From: Endocalyx cinctus
Taxonomy: Eukaryota; Ascomycota; Sordariomycetes; Amphisphaeriales; Apiosporaceae
Direction: 5' to 3'
Assembly (NCBI GenBank): GCA_001600455.1
Contig: BCKC01000009.1
Coordinates: 310,001-374,000, forward strand
Length of the DNA stretch: 64,000 nt
The notes below the pieces were generated by a model. That model did not search any database and was not told where the DNA came from. It saw only the letters and a program-made list of their open reading frames with translations. Position 1 is the stretch's first letter. Each line of letters starts with the position of its first letter. Positions 35,903-48,322 of this stretch are shown in pieces. The position numbers and the translations under genes are program-made.

Positions 35903-38326
35903 TCAGCTAGCAAAGAACTTCCCCAGCTCCTCGCCCTCTTCTGGCGTGACGGAAAATTCCAGCAACCCATGTGCCAGCTCACCCGTCTCTTCCGAAACCA
36001 CGTCCGAGAAGTTCAACCTGGCCAAACTAAGCACGTATTTCTGCCAACCCCCCGTCACCTTTCTCATCTTCCCCGCCACGTCCGCGATACCGGCCGTGGC
36101 CGGGCTGGTGATGATGGTATGTAGTAGGAGCGTCGCCTGATGTATGAGCGTGTGTAAATCTAGATTAAAGTCGTAATCCGCCTTATCCTCGTCGCCCGAC
36201 TTGGCCGGGTCGTCGTAGTGCATGTCAACGTCGTAGAGCTCGTCGAGGCAAGACGATAGCAGCAGCGCGAGGCGCGGGATCACCCAGTCCATCTGGGCCA
36301 TGTGCAAGAGCGCGATCGGAGACCTCGCGAACGCCGCCAGGCTCCGCAGCATGTGAACCCGAAGCTTGCGGAGCTGGTAGGCGTCTAATTCCCATCGCGT
36401 CGGCACGTCGGCGAGGTGCGTAGACATGCGGTCTATGATCGATCTCGTAACCACCGCCGGAGACTTATCCGGGTTGATCGGCCCGACCGTCTCGGGAAAG
36501 ACCGACGTATCTAGCAGTCTCAGCACCGCCACGAAGTCTTCTACCGGTTGCTTCTGACTGATCAATTGGAGCACAAACGCCGATTGTACCTGACTCCAAA
36601 ACTCGGCTACGGGCGAAACGAGGCTACCGCCTACAGGTTCGGACCCGGCGCACCCTATGGCCGTCAGATATAACAAAGATAAAATCTCGCCAACGGGGAT
36701 ATTATCCCTACACCTTTTGAATTTCTCACTCGTCGGCTCTCCTGCTACTACGTTTGTAAATCTGGGAAGGGCAACATCGTAACACGAGTCCATCGCGATC
36801 GGTAGCAGCGAAGCCGCGATGCGAGACGCGATGGATACCGTATATAGCTGGACCGTGATAGATATCAGAGACACCAGCTCGGCAACGGGAGTCAACTATA
36901 ATAAATGTCAGACAAGAGGGATACGAAAGCTCGGGAGCCGACTTACAAAATCTTCCTTCCTACACTCGGTCCACAATTCGATAACCTCCTCGCAGAATTC
37001 GACGGGGAGAAGCACCGGATCTTCCGAGTAGCTGACCATGGACAACTTAGTCAGGAGAATCGTTGCTAAGCTCTTGCCCGGCCTGGACCGCAAGACGAAA
37101 CCGGAGAGGTAATCGAACGTAAGAGGGCGATCGTGCCCGGCGCTATGACCAATAATCACTTTCATGTACTAAATTTTGATTTTAGTATCGCACCACAAGT
37201 AATAATAGGTTAGATTGATAATACTTACGTCTACAACCTCCGGTTTAGCCTTCGGAAGCTGTGACGATCCAGACACGTCGTCTTCCAGCATCCCCGCGTC
37301 TATCATGGCGATATCCTCGGTGTGGGTCTCGAGCGCCATCACGGGACTATCCATAACGGGTCGTTTCCTCTTCCCTTTCGTAGGAGTCTTGGGCAGTCTC
37401 CCAGGCGGCTCGACGACCGAGCTGGCCACCGGTCCCGCGTTTCGACCCCGGTATCCCTTGGTGGGACTCCCGACCATCTCGACATCTTCGAATCCGTCCG
37501 ACATACCCCACGCCTTGGCGTTATCTTTCTTGCTGGGCGTGCCGGTGACCGCATCTCTGCGCTTGGTCCGGTTGAGCTCCTCCTTATGGTCCCGTTTGGT
37601 GAACTCGAGGTCGACGACGGCGGCCTGCTTCTCGGCCTTGGCGGCTTCGAGCGCCCTCTGCAGTTGGAGGACCTGTTCCGAGGCCTGCTTTCTTATCGAC
37701 TGGATCTCGCGCTCGTGATCTTCTTTGAATTTTTTCAATTGACTTCGAACGATACCGACTTCGCCGTCCTTGGTTTGTAGTTTTGTCGTGAGATCTTTAA
37801 TCTGGGCTTGGATTTGGGAGTACTCGTGATTCGAGGAAACGCTTCCGGCACCTATGCCTATGCCTATGCCGATGCTCGGACGGGGTGCATGGGCGGGAAT
37901 ATTTCTCGGAGGTATCGCGCGAGGGGTCGGACGAGGTGGAGGAGGTAAGGGAGGGGCGGGACGGTGAATCTGATTATGCGTGAGATTCTGAGACGGGCGA
38001 AAGTTTGTAGAGGAGAGTAGCGGCTGTCGGGTAACTGGTCCCATAGCAGACGGAGGGCGATATTGACTAGGCACAGCTCCTCCCCATCTTGTGGGTTCGG
38101 GCACTATCCGGGTTGATATGGGTATAGATTTTTCTGGCGGCAAACCTTGCTGCAGATTAACTTCGTCGTGGAAGAGGCTGTCATCGTCATCTAGGGTAAA
38201 AGAGGCTTGCGGTTCGGGTTCGTATTGTTTCTGGGCTTGGGTAAATTGAATGGCACCATTCTCGAGTTCTAGCAAGTCATTGGCATTCAGATCATCCAAG
38301 TCATCATCGGAGAAAAAGTCATCCAT
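35903..38326 (-). CDS. uvsD: DNA-damage checkpoint protein of the ATRIP/Rad26/UvsD/Lcd1 family
   Basis: Three exons: 38326-37229, 37168-36947 and 36895-35903, all joined in phase 0, giving 770 residues. The N-terminus MDDFFSDDDLDDLNANDLLE, followed by NGAIQFTQAQ, is the acidic start typical of filamentous-fungal UvsD/Rad26 proteins. A Pro-rich linker and a coiled coil (about residues 165-260, from EYSQIQAQIKDL to KRDHKEELNR) follow, then a Lys/Pro-rich basic stretch. The C-terminal part (exons 2 and 3) is a long helical repeat region. Orthologues bind the ATR/Mec1-type kinase through this region and bring it to RPA-coated single-stranded DNA. I rate the family assignment as likely from the N-terminal block, architecture and length, since the helical region is poorly conserved. 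Confidence 0.82.
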
Positions 38327-40204
38327 TGCGACTTGACGAGTCCAACGAGGGAGACGACGATGTTGTTATATTATACCAGCCCATTGATGTATGCCGAAAT
38401 ACCAGGCAATGTGATATACCTAGTACCTACCTAGTAACCACTTACTTTTTTTTTTTTTCTTTTATTGTTTACATCGGTCTTTATTTACTTAAGCACTTGA
38501 GGTGGGGAGCATTTCAATGGCGTCTCCTTATCTTATCGGACGCGTAAAGTGATTCTTTAAAATGATTATATCGATTAAACTCATAATATCTTGTAGACCG
38601 ATATCCCCGTCTTTCTTAATAGGGGCAGCTCCCGTCAGTATCCTAGCGCTTCTTTAACTTATGGTTACCTGAGTTGGCTGTAGTAAAGCGCGAATGGGGT
38701 CGTCGACTTGCCAGCCTATAAGTGACTAGGTGGGTGATAATTGCAATAGTGATATGTAATTGTACCTACGATGGTGGCTAAACGGTTGATTTATATGCAG
38801 GCATAGACAGGACGGGATGTATCTGTAATGCAGGATGTACAGGTGATTTTTATGGTGTAGTCAGGTAACGTAGTGTAACAAGGTCTCTCACCTGTTACTT
38901 ACATACATATCCATATCCATTAAATATATACTTGTATATATGAATATACGGATACAGAATGGATGGCCCGGATATACCCGTGGACCTACCGAAACTACTT
39001 ACCTACAGTACTAAGTTTTCCTGGTTCGGTAATTACATACATACATACCTATATACAAACTTGTTATCGTATACCTACGCAGTATACCCGTGGACATAGT
39101 ACGTAAAAAAGGTGCCCTCCTTTATTCCGTTGGTCCCGATTTTTCTATTGTCAGATATCTCCGGGACCTTCCCATTTTCTAGGTAGCTTTGGTTTAAATG
39201 TGGATTGATATATTATGGCCTATCTTTTACGATACTTAATATTATTCAATATTAGCTACTTAAGTAAACATAATCAGAATACTAAGTAAGTACTCTATAC
39301 TTACCTGCCAAGTATGTAAATAAATAAATAACTAAATAAAAGGTTTTATTGGCTTTCGGTGGCTGGCTCTAAACTGATTCCGGGCCTCTCCCGTACCCTA
39401 CACAGTAATGTTTAATGTACTCAAGTACCTAACCTACTGAATATTTAGGTAGATTAGGCTTGTTTATGTTAGAGGTTTGTAAGGTACTACAAGCACTGTA
39501 TTCTTTCGGGATAAAGACCTCATTAAAGTTTCACTGGTTTATTCGTATCACAGATAACACTTAGACTTACACCACTGTATTTCAGTACTGTAGACCCCCG
39601 CCATCCCGCTAAACTTATAGTGGACGTACTGGAATGTAGAGAGTATACCGGAATGGATACTTACTTAAGTCCATATATATGGATGATGTCAGCGACCATT
39701 GTCCTTGTTATTTTTCTATACCTAACGGATCCAATAACTAAAGACTAAAAGACCAAAAGACTAAATATACTTGTCCTCCTTGTTTTAGCGTATATCGTCA
39801 TATCGTCAACCAATTTCAACTTTATCCACTCACTTTACCAATGCTACTATAAACATCTTATGCTGAAACGTATCAGATTTTACCATATACCGTTATACCA
39901 AAGATTTATTTATCTGCTTCTCTACAAAGTAGTAAATCATAGCGCTTACGGACCTAGGTACCTGATACCACTATGGTAGTCCCACTACGGCACACGTATA
40001 CTTTCATGTAACCCTAATAAAGAAAAGGGGAAACAGAAAAAAAAAAAAGCTTAATTAGTAGTACTCCTGGGTCCGGAAATCGCCGATTATTTGTAAGTGC
40101 ATGGGAATTTATAGTCTATTATATCATATCCATCGGATGTCATTACAAGTACGTCCGATATAAATTCCCCTTCGGCTGTCCACTCGTCTCCACCATCCCC
40201 CGTC
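38327..40204. other. 1.9 kb intergenic between divergent genes
   Basis: Divergent promoter region for the ATRIP-like gene (minus) and the membrane protein gene (plus). AT-rich, with many short TACCTA/TAGGTA elements (for example 38417-38432 and GACCTAGGTA at 39951-39960). I see no coding frame or RNA gene. Confidence 0.5.
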
Positions 40205-41773
40205 ATGGTTGATGGTAATTATGCTTCGGCCGGGTCTTCTCCCATCACCTCGGCCATCCCGCCACCTAATCTTAGTCTTCGTCGGGCCGCAACCATCGCT
40301 CCATCTACCATCACTAAATCAGCAACACCGGCTGTAGCGGCAGCCTCGTCAGCGGTAGATGAACAGTCCCCCGTTTCAGTTACCTCGAATTCATTCATTG
40401 GCCTCCGTAGACGAAGTTCCAATTTCTCCGATTTCAGCCTAGCTGGCGCCAGGAGAGATCTCGGAGCCAGCGCTGACGAACTGTTCAATCCCAGTAATAT
40501 AGACTTTCCTTCAAAATACCGTTCCGAGAAACCCATGGCCCCTACACCCCGTATTGTTTATGTCCCGATCGCCCTGGCCCTGTTGCCTGCTTTAACCGGT
40601 ATGATCTTCGAAAATGGGAGTGCCTTCTCCACCGACCTCATCTTGCTCAGCCTGGCCGGCGTCTTCTTGAACTGGTCCGTCACCCAACCCTGGGACTGGT
40701 ACCAGTCAGCCCAGCAGGTACGAGTAGTCAAGGACGAGATTACCGTGGCCGAAGACTTAGTGGAGAGCGACATCGAGCCGGAACCTGCTTCTCCCGAATC
40801 TGTCGATACTCACCTGAAAGACGTGTCGGAAGAAAAAAGCGAAATTCCCGCTGCTGAATCGTCGCGCCATCGGGAACTCCGCGGCCGACGTCGGCAACAA
40901 CTGGAAGCCCAAAGAGCCTCCGCCGTCAGAGAACTGTACGTGCACGAGATCGTCGCTCTCTGTTGGTGCTTTATCTTCCCTTTCATCGCCGCGTACGTGC
41001 TTCACACTATCCGCGGACAACTATCGCGACCGTCCGAAGGTCTCATATCGGACTACAACCTTACCATATTCATCTGCGCGGCCGAAATCCGACCGGTAGC
41101 GCACATGATCCGTATGATCCAGAAGCGAACCCTCCACGTACAGCGCCTTGCCGCTCGGAATCCGTACGAGCAGGAAGATGCGGGGGCGTCGTCGGCGAAG
41201 ATGTTGCAACAGCTGAAAGCCCTGCAAAGCAGAATCGACGAGCTCGACTCCCGGGCTCAGGCTCAAGCTCAGTCGGCCACCAACGTTAGGAATAAACCTC
41301 ATAAAGAAGACGTATCCACCAAGAAAGTCGTCGACGAGGCCGTCAAGACGGAGATTCGCGACTCTATCCACCCGGAGCTGCACGCCATGAGCCGCGCCAT
41401 GCGTCACTACGAGCGCCGTCTCGTCGTGCTCGCCGGCCAGACCGATAACCGCCTCGACTACCTCGACTACCGGCTGCACGATACGATCGCGCTCGCGGCC
41501 GTCGCGGCCAAGAACAGCAACTCCCCGTGGCCGCTGCCTTACTGGCTGATGGAGCAGGCCGCCGTCATAGCCGTGCTACCGTTCCAGGCGGCCGTCGCCG
41601 TCGCCTCGTTTCCCTTCCGAACGGCGGCCACGCTGCTGAGGATGAGAGGCGGTAGCGGCTCGGCCAACTCGAAAGGCTCGTCGGATAAGGGTGCGACGTA
41701 CAAGAGTCACAGGAACGGCAAGGGTGCCGGTTACGGCCGGGCTAGTTCCACCTCGAGGATTTCAAGAAAATGA
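40205..41773 (+). CDS. multi-pass membrane protein of unknown function
   Basis: Single-exon frame of 522 residues starting MVDGNYASAG. I do not recognise a named family. The first about 110 residues are Ser/Ala/Thr-rich and disordered. Hydrophobic segments follow at about residues 116-136 (IVYVPIALALLPALTGMIF), 141-160, 246-268 (ALCWCFIFPFIAAYVL) and 279-295. These are separated by charged loops, with an Arg-rich patch RRRQQLEAQR at about 228-237. A coiled coil (about 330-350, MLQQLKALQSRIDELDSRA) and a helical region follow. The last hydrophobic stretch (AAVIAVLPFQAAVAVA) is at about 450-465, before a Gly/Ser/Lys-rich tail. Uniform codon use and length support a real gene, probably in an internal membrane. 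It starts divergently from the ATRIP-like gene. Confidence 0.85.
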   Translation: MVDGNYASAGSSPITSAIPPPNLSLRRAATIAPSTITKSATPAVAAASSAVDEQSPVSVTSNSFIGLRRRSSNFSDFSLAGARRDLGASADELFNPSNIDFPSKYRSEKPMAPTPRIVYVPIALALLPALTGMIFENGSAFSTDLILLSLAGVFLNWSVTQPWDWYQSAQQVRVVKDEITVAEDLVESDIEPEPASPESVDTHLKDVSEEKSEIPAAESSRHRELRGRRRQQLEAQRASAVRELYVHEIVALCWCFIFPFIAAYVLHTIRGQLSRPSEGLISDYNLTIFICAAEIRPVAHMIRMIQKRTLHVQRLAARNPYEQEDAGASSAKMLQQLKALQSRIDELDSRAQAQAQSATNVRNKPHKEDVSTKKVVDEAVKTEIRDSIHPELHAMSRAMRHYERRLVVLAGQTDNRLDYLDYRLHDTIALAAVAAKNSNSPWPLPYWLMEQAAVIAVLPFQAAVAVASFPFRTAATLLRMRGGSGSANSKGSSDKGATYKSHRNGKGAGYGRASSTSRISRK

Positions 41774-43656
41774 AAAAAAAAAAAAGGAATAAAAAGGCAG
41801 GAAGGCGAAAATGGACCCGGCTCGGGGGATTATTGCCTTCCGCGTGTCTCATGCTATGCTTGATAATAATTATGTATTTTTATTGTTGAATTCTTTTGAA
41901 ACTTCATATCACTAGGCTATAGGAAAGGGGGGTGGGTGAAAACGGAAACAGTACGGCTATTGAGGTTATGGGGTGTTTAAGATACCATTATATCACAACG
42001 TTGCTTTTTGGCAGATTACTGGTTTTATTTTTTATTTTATTTTTGGCTCTCTGTAAGGACGGATTTATATATATACGGAAGCACGAAAGGGTCGAGGGTT
42101 CAACTAAAATGGGAAGAAGGGTGGATTCGGGTGTTCGTGGTGTAACTTGTTACTTTTAACGGGAGAAAAAACGGGGGATATTTACTATTTTCTTCTCTTG
42201 GAGCAAGTTCTTCCCGAAGTAATATTGCTAGATGCTAAGGGAGGTAATAAAATTTAATCATATCTATGTATTATCACTAGAAGAGCCGACGATCCTCGTG
42301 GTGCTTTTTTTTTTTTTTTGAAGCAGTAGAAACAAGGCACGTCTTGGTCACAAGCAGGCACCAAGTCCGCGGATGAGCCTGATTGGTATTGGATGAGAGG
42401 GTGAAAAACGAAACGAGCATGGTCTTGTCCCGGTATGGTGGTTAACGGCAAATGATACACACATGTAGCCTGTAGGGATATATATCCTCGTTCGTGAACT
42501 TAAATAGGTACACACTGACTGTTCAATAGTCTTAGCTACGACTGAAGTGATTTATGTCCACTATATCAAGGCAAAATTATTCCATGACCGACCAACGTCG
42601 TGAAGTCTCCGTCTTCCTCTTTTCTTAGGGACCGTTAGTGCGTCCGTCGATAAATTAAGTGCTAAGCAATAAAGTTTCGCGTGGCTTCTCAGCCGCCTGC
42701 GGAGGGGAGTGATGCTCAATTCCGGCATACTTGAGTAACTCATGCGCGCCTCTCTTTAGGCTTTAAGTGTTACAATGGATGCATACTGGTAGAAATGTAG
42801 GTACATGTGAATACCTTATTTATACATATTCAATGTCCCTACCTCTTACTTACCTACGGTACTTAGGTAAGTATTTTAAGTATTTAGTACTCCGTACTTG
42901 ATGAGAGATTGGATCCTATCTAAACCATGTGCTACTGTACAAGCTACTTCTGTTAATGAAATATCTTAGTATATTATAACTAAGTAATTGATAGGATTCC
43001 CAGATTTGACCCCTGGATGAAGATTTAATAAAATCCAAACGATTCATGACGTCTTCGCGCGTATGACCGTTTCCATCCATCAAGGGACTCTGGGCTGATA
43101 GATACAGGGAAATCACGGCGTGGTACGGAAACGAAAACAATCATATCAACATGAACGTATTATCCCCAACATTGAGCACTTGTATCTAGTACATTTAATA
43201 TGCCGTCACTACTATGTATATGTACACTAGTTTAACCGGGTACAGATGATGAGACAAGCCTGAATAAGGATAAGGTAATATAACATAAAATAACATAATT
43301 ATAATGTCAGCGAAGAGAGAGAGATAAAAATCAGGCCAGGCCAGCCAGTTCAAGTTGATACGGAGGTAGTTTTGAAACTCGGACCGAACTTGGATTCTTT
43401 CTTTTAAAGTTAGCGAGGTCGTGTATTACGGTACCTGAGTATTATTATATGTACATCATAGTACAGAGTACTGAGCGCGTAACCGTGTAAAAGACCCTAG
43501 TAGAAGTAGACTGCACTCCACTCCACCATAAGAAAAAAAAAGCCACCCCCGCTTTGGGATGTAATTAAATCCTGGTCGGTGGATTGAAATGAGGATACTC
43601 CCGACGAAGGATGCGTATAATTTGAAATAAGATGGCGAATTACAACAACAAGCATA
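41774..43656. other. intergenic, no gene seen
   Basis: AT-rich DNA between the membrane-protein gene and the tRNA. A poly-T run is at about 42305-42319. Short frames at 41932-42159 and on the minus strand lack coding character. The bases before 43657 should hold little Pol III control, since tRNA promoters are internal. Confidence 0.55.
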
Positions 43657-43730
43657 GGTCGGATGGTGTAGTTGGTTATCACGTCAGTCTAACACACTGA
43701 AGGTCCCCAGTTCGAGCCTGGGTTCGATCA
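43657..43730 (+). tRNA. tRNA-Val (anticodon AAC)
   Basis: The 74 bases fold into a complete cloverleaf. The acceptor stem is GGTCGGA/TTCGATC with discriminator A. The D arm is GTGT/TCAC (3 pairs plus a T-T at the base of the loop). The anticodon stem is TCAGT/ACTGA with loop CTAACAC, giving anticodon AAC. The variable loop is AGGTC and the T arm is CCCAG-TTCGAGC-CTGGG. There is no intron and no encoded CCA, as expected in eukaryotes. The Pol III box A (in the D arm) and box B (GGTTCGANNCC-like T arm) are in place. A T stretch suitable for Pol III termination follows near 43741-43756. Confidence 0.95.
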
Positions 43731-44230
43731 TATCTTTTGCAGTTTTCTTTTCTTAAGAATAGAAGTTATTCACATTGAATATTATTCTGTTCCTTTTTTT
43801 TTTTTCGTTTGTTTTGTTTTGTTTCTTGCTTCTTTTCTTTATCAAAACCGTGGATTTCTTGGTATTTGGTTTGTAATAATTACGCCTGTACAGAGTAGAC
43901 ATAGACATGGACGGTTGCTTACTGATTAATTAAGCTATAAACTTTTTTCTACTTACTCTTTTCTATTTCCACTCGGGTTCTTGGCTGCTTACTTTTTTCT
44001 TTCCGTGTGATGTTTCTTTCCCTTCTATAATTAATGTCTATATATTATAATATGATAATATTAAAAATGAGATGAAATCTATACAAAAGTAAGAAATAGG
44101 GGTAAAGCTAGCTGACTGATAAAAAAGAAGAAAGAAAAAAAGACTACACCGAAAACAGAGACAATTTAGGGGATTACCCGCTATTCTCAGCGGTAAAGGA
44201 ATTTAAACCCTGTCTCGCTGTTTAGTTATC

Positions 44231-44270
44231 TGACCTGTCCTGACCTGTCCTGACCTGTCCTGACCTGTCC
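44231..44270. repeat. four perfect tandem copies of TGACCTGTCC
   Basis: Four identical 10-bp units head to tail, followed by two diverged copies (CGAGCCTGTCC, TGGACTTTGTCC) up to about 44297. They lie about 0.8 kb upstream of the Afi1-like start and 0.5 kb downstream of the tRNA. Confidence 0.9.
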
Positions 44271-44640
44271 CGAGCCTGTCCTGGACTTTGTCCTGTCTTA
44301 ATGTCAGAACTTTAGTTAATTCCAGAACCCCTGAATTGACAACTTCAAACAAACCGAACATGTTGAATTGAATCGTTCATGTTGCAGGTCTGTCTCGTCT
44401 TGTTTAACTTTTGTTTTTGTTTTTTTTTGTACTTGGTAAGTGTTTAATTTAATCTCTTAAAGATACTTTACTTCTATAGTACTTTAAGGCACTTTATCAG
44501 TATTCTTATTCTTTTAATCAAATACCTTATTTTCATTCCTTCTCATACACTTTATACATTTTAGTGGATTTCTTCATTTGAAAGCGTCTTCCCAATCCAA
44601 CATCGTCATTTTATTTTTCTTGTGATATCCCTCCATTCTA

Positions 44641-44648
44641 CCATACCA

Positions 44649-44693
<45 letters not shown>

Positions 44694-44700
44694 ATATACC
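44641..44700. repeat. ACCCAT/ACCATA short tandem repeat
   Basis: A run of 5-7-base units (ACCATA, then ACCCAT several times, then ACCATA) about 0.4 kb upstream of the Afi1-like gene. It is not a telomeric TTAGGG/CCCTAA repeat. Simple repeat of unknown role. Confidence 0.85.
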
Positions 44701-45088
44701 GTACCTTTTTCAATTCCCTTTTTTATTTTCTCTATGATATATTCAAATAAATGAACATAAATTCAAAATTCAAACAACCAAGTACATGATTAATTATTAC
44801 TTAATAGAAATAATTACTATATAAACAGATATATATAAGGTATATACGCGCGCACGCACACACACGTATATTTATATACATATACATACATATATATATA
44901 CAGGCCATAATAGAAACGAAACTGTTACACATTATATTTACTTGACTTTATTTTTATTTTTTTTATCCATCTTCCAAGGATAAGGGGGGGGTGTGGTAGA
45001 CTCCGCAAGATCTACACGTCAAAAAAGAAGGAACAATTCAAAATAATAAAAAGAAAAAAAAGACTACATACCATAGTATATACAAGAC

Positions 45089-47797
45089 ATGACGTCCACG
45101 CAAACTGCGTATCCATATCAATCCACAAAACAATCTTACGCCAATTCTAGCGGAAATAATGGAAATATGAACCCGCGCACCTCCTTCTCTTCATTCCCTT
45201 CATCATCAACTTCTAACGCCGACATGTCGCACCCTCCGAGACCTTCACCTTCACCTCATCATTTCATGAACGATCTCAATCGCACCTCGGATCCGAGTTC
45301 CAAATCCAAAACCTCCTCGCTAGGGAGTCGTACCGCCGCTTCTTCCCAGCATTCGTCTCTATCGGCCCCCTCGCGACCAAACAACCCCCACGCCTCCTCA
45401 CCTAGAAAATTAAGATCACAATACCCCCGCGAATCGAGCGAGAACCATGTCGAATATATACTCGTCGCCTCCTTCGACATCGATCGGGGTCCCGTCATGG
45501 AACATCAATTCCCCGTAGCTATCACCGGCGACGAGCACATGTTAGCCGAATTGATGTTACCCGACCAGGCGCACGCCCGCAACCAGGATTGGACCATATT
45601 CTTCCTGCACAAGGATACGAGCCAGGAGGAGGACGAGGAGGAGCAACGCGAGCGGGAGGAGAGGCGCAGGAGGAGGAAACGGAGAAAAGACAGGGCCGCC
45701 GGCATCCTCTCCGAAGACGACGATTACCTATCCGAAGAGGAAGACGATCAGGACGACGATTGGGACGACGATCTTTCTACCGACTCCGAACCCGAAACCG
45801 ACGAAGGTCCACCCCTTATATACGTACTCAATCTCGTATATACCAAACATGATAAGACGGTGAAAAGAGGTGCGGTAGTCAAGGCTATGGCCATATGTAC
45901 CAGGCATCCATTCTTACATATATACAAGGTCGGTACTTCACGACGTCTCGATACCGATTCACGGCCTACGTCTCGTTCTAACTTCTGTCTACTGTGCTAA
46001 CTTGCTTTCGAAGCCCCTGCTATTACTCGCGCTCGAAGAATACTTCAAATCACCCGTTCCCGAAACTCTCTCCATGTTGTTTGACGCCGTCAACGCGATG
46101 GATCTCTCCTTGATGCCTAAGTTAAGTCACCTCGAGAAGCATCTCTTGCAAGCCAGCGACAACAAGGACCTCCTCGTCGAGAAGTTTGAGCAGATGGTAC
46201 AGATGCGCCTCGCCGAGGACAAGGCCGAGCGAGGGGACGATCGGCTGGACGCTACCAAGAGCCCGCGAAAAGCGGGTATAATATCCCGCGCCGGCACCAA
46301 AGCCCACCTCGAGGGCCAATCGGCGTACTCGGTCCCGCGCGACACCCACGAGTTCGAGAGCAAGGTCATGTACAAGGGTATCCCGATTCCGGTCAAGGTA
46401 CCGACGGCGACGATGCCCGAGACGGTCGGGGACTTTTCTTTTATCAAGCTGATCCAGAACTTCTCGGAGCCGCACGCGAAGTCGCCGCAACCCTTCACCC
46501 TCCACCCGCACCTAACGACCAACGGCCCGCTCACGCACCCGATCATCGTCTTAGCCAACGCGCTGCTCACCCAGAAGAGGGTCATCTTCCTGGGGCATAA
46601 CATGCCTTCGGGCGAGGTGGCCGAAGCGGTCCTGGCCGCGTGCGCGCTCGCGTCCGGCGGCATCCTCCGCGGCTTCACCCGCCACGCCTTCCCGTACACG
46701 GATCTGACCAAGATCGACGATCTCCTCAAGGTCCCCGGGTTCATCGCCGGCGTGACGAACCCGACGTTTGAGCTGCACCCGGAATGGTGGGACCTGCTGT
46801 GCGATATCCCGAGCGGGCGCATGAAGATCAGCAGCAGGATCGAGCAGGCGCCCATCACCGAAGGCTTGGTCTATTTCCAGCAGCAGAACCCGTCCTTCGC
46901 CAACTTCCTCAACGGCGGGAACCACCAAAACTCGGATCTCACGGGCGATATGATCTTCATGAACGACATACTGAAATCGGTGGCGGCGAGGCGAGGCGAG
47001 CGCGTCATACGCGCTAAGTGGCGCGATTGGATCCTCAAGTTCACCCGCATCTCGGCCGCGTTCGAGGAGAACGTGTACGGCGCCAGCGCCCTGCACGTCA
47101 GCGGCGAGGATCAGTTTCCGGGCGACGGCGGGGCCGGTACCGGCGGCAAAGGTCACGGATACGTCTGGATGGACGAGCAGTCGAAGCAGAAAGAGCTGGC
47201 CGGAAACGTGTGCAGAATCGAGGGCTGGAGAAATACGAGGAGTTATTATAGTTTTATCCAGGTAAGCAAGTCAATCCATTCGCCTCCTGCCCTTTCAAAC
47301 GCGCCGGCGGAAGATGAAAATTTATATTGAAAAAAAAAAAAAACTAAATCATTACAAAATAGGATCTCGCGCAGATCTACTCGATCCGGCCGCTCAAGGG
47401 TCTCGACCTGCACCACATGCACGACCGGTTGCGCAAGCAAAAGCTCAACCCGGCCCAGAGCCGGGATATCTACCTCACGATCTCGCGGCACGTGCACTCG
47501 TACGACGAGATCTGCCTGCTGCTCACGGCGGCGCCGGAATCGCACGCGGGCCTCTTCTACCTCGCCCTGGGCCTGTTCCACCGCGACCGGGACGTGCGCG
47601 TCTACACGTCGGAGCTCATCGAAAGGATCGCCGAGCACGAGGCGGGCCAGCATTGGTGGAACGGCCTCAGCCGGTACCAGAAGCTCGCTTTTCACCGCAT
47701 AAGGCGCGAAGTCGAGGCCGAGGCGCTCGCGTTGGGGGCGAGTAAGTTGAGGTTGGGAAGCCCCGGGAACGCGTTCGCGGAGAAGAGGGTCAGTTAG
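45089..47797 (+). CDS. afi1: Afi1/SPA-domain (DENN-like) polarity protein, Arf3-interacting type
   Basis: Three exons: 45089-45928, 46014-47261 and 47363-47797, all in phase 0, giving 840 residues. The first about 110 residues are Ser/Pro/Asn-rich and disordered. The Afi1-type docking domain starts at [20 protein letters not shown] (about 122-141) and includes the LMLPDQAH and QDWTIFFLH elements. It is interrupted by a long acidic/basic low-complexity insert before [13 protein letters not shown]. The second exon carries the SPA/DENN-like region: [47 protein letters not shown] and DIPSGRM. The last exon is the helical C-terminus. Yeast Afi1 and Aspergillus MesA proteins act at the cortex to stabilise the growth axis, through Arf3 or polarity landmarks. 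It converges on the esterase gene, leaving a gap of 525 bases. Confidence 0.88.
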
Positions 47798-48322
47798 TTG
47801 GTTGGTTGGTTGGTTGAGAGGATGTGAACATATTATATCTTTTTTTATTGATTTATATACTTTCTTGGAGAATGCATGGGGGGGTTTTTGGGGAGGGAGG
47901 GATGATGTCCTTTTTTTGGTTTCATGATCGCGAAGAGATGAGAAGTGAAGATATCCACGCACAAGAAAGAAAAGAAAAAAAAAAAAAACAATTATTCCCA
48001 AATCCAGTTTCTTTTCTATAACGTAACGAAAATGGCTCCTAAGACTTACGTGTGCTTGTTTATGTACGTACATGTGGATGATCGAATGAGCAAATGTGTG
48101 TGCAAGCACTGCTTAGTGAAGACGAGACACGAGGGTATGTCATGAATCACTTTTTTTTTCTTATTCATGCCTCGATTTTACAGATTTTTTTTTTCTATCT
48201 GACGTATTTAGAGATATACACGCACATCTTTTGCCTTGACTTCCCGTTCTTTCTTTCCTTCTTGCGTCAAATAGAATACGTCTCACACACACTCTCTCTC
48301 TACGTACTCGCCCCGTTACCCC
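47798..48322. other. convergent intergenic, 3' flanks
   Basis: Shared terminator region between two converging genes. It contains a TTGG repeat just after the Afi1-like stop (47797-47815), a poly-A run at 47977-47989 and a CT repeat near 48290-48300. No gene. Confidence 0.6.

Larger units (their letters stand above)
43731..45088. other. 1.4 kb intergenic with tandem repeats, promoter of the Afi1-like gene
   Basis: AT-rich spacer. It contains pyrimidine-rich tracts (43792-43840), four perfect decamer repeats at 44231-44270, an ACCCAT/ACCATA repeat at 44641-44700 and a short alternating CG/CA/TA tract at 44845-44870. No coding frame. The A-rich stretch before 45089 is probably the 5' UTR. Confidence 0.55.

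Noticed and set aside
44231..44270. CRISPR-like array
   Set aside because: Direct tandem repeats without spacers in a fungal genome; simple repeat.
46122..47156. Several minus-strand frames across the Afi1-like gene
   Set aside because: Shadows of a well-supported coding exon in GC-rich sequence, without any family resemblance.
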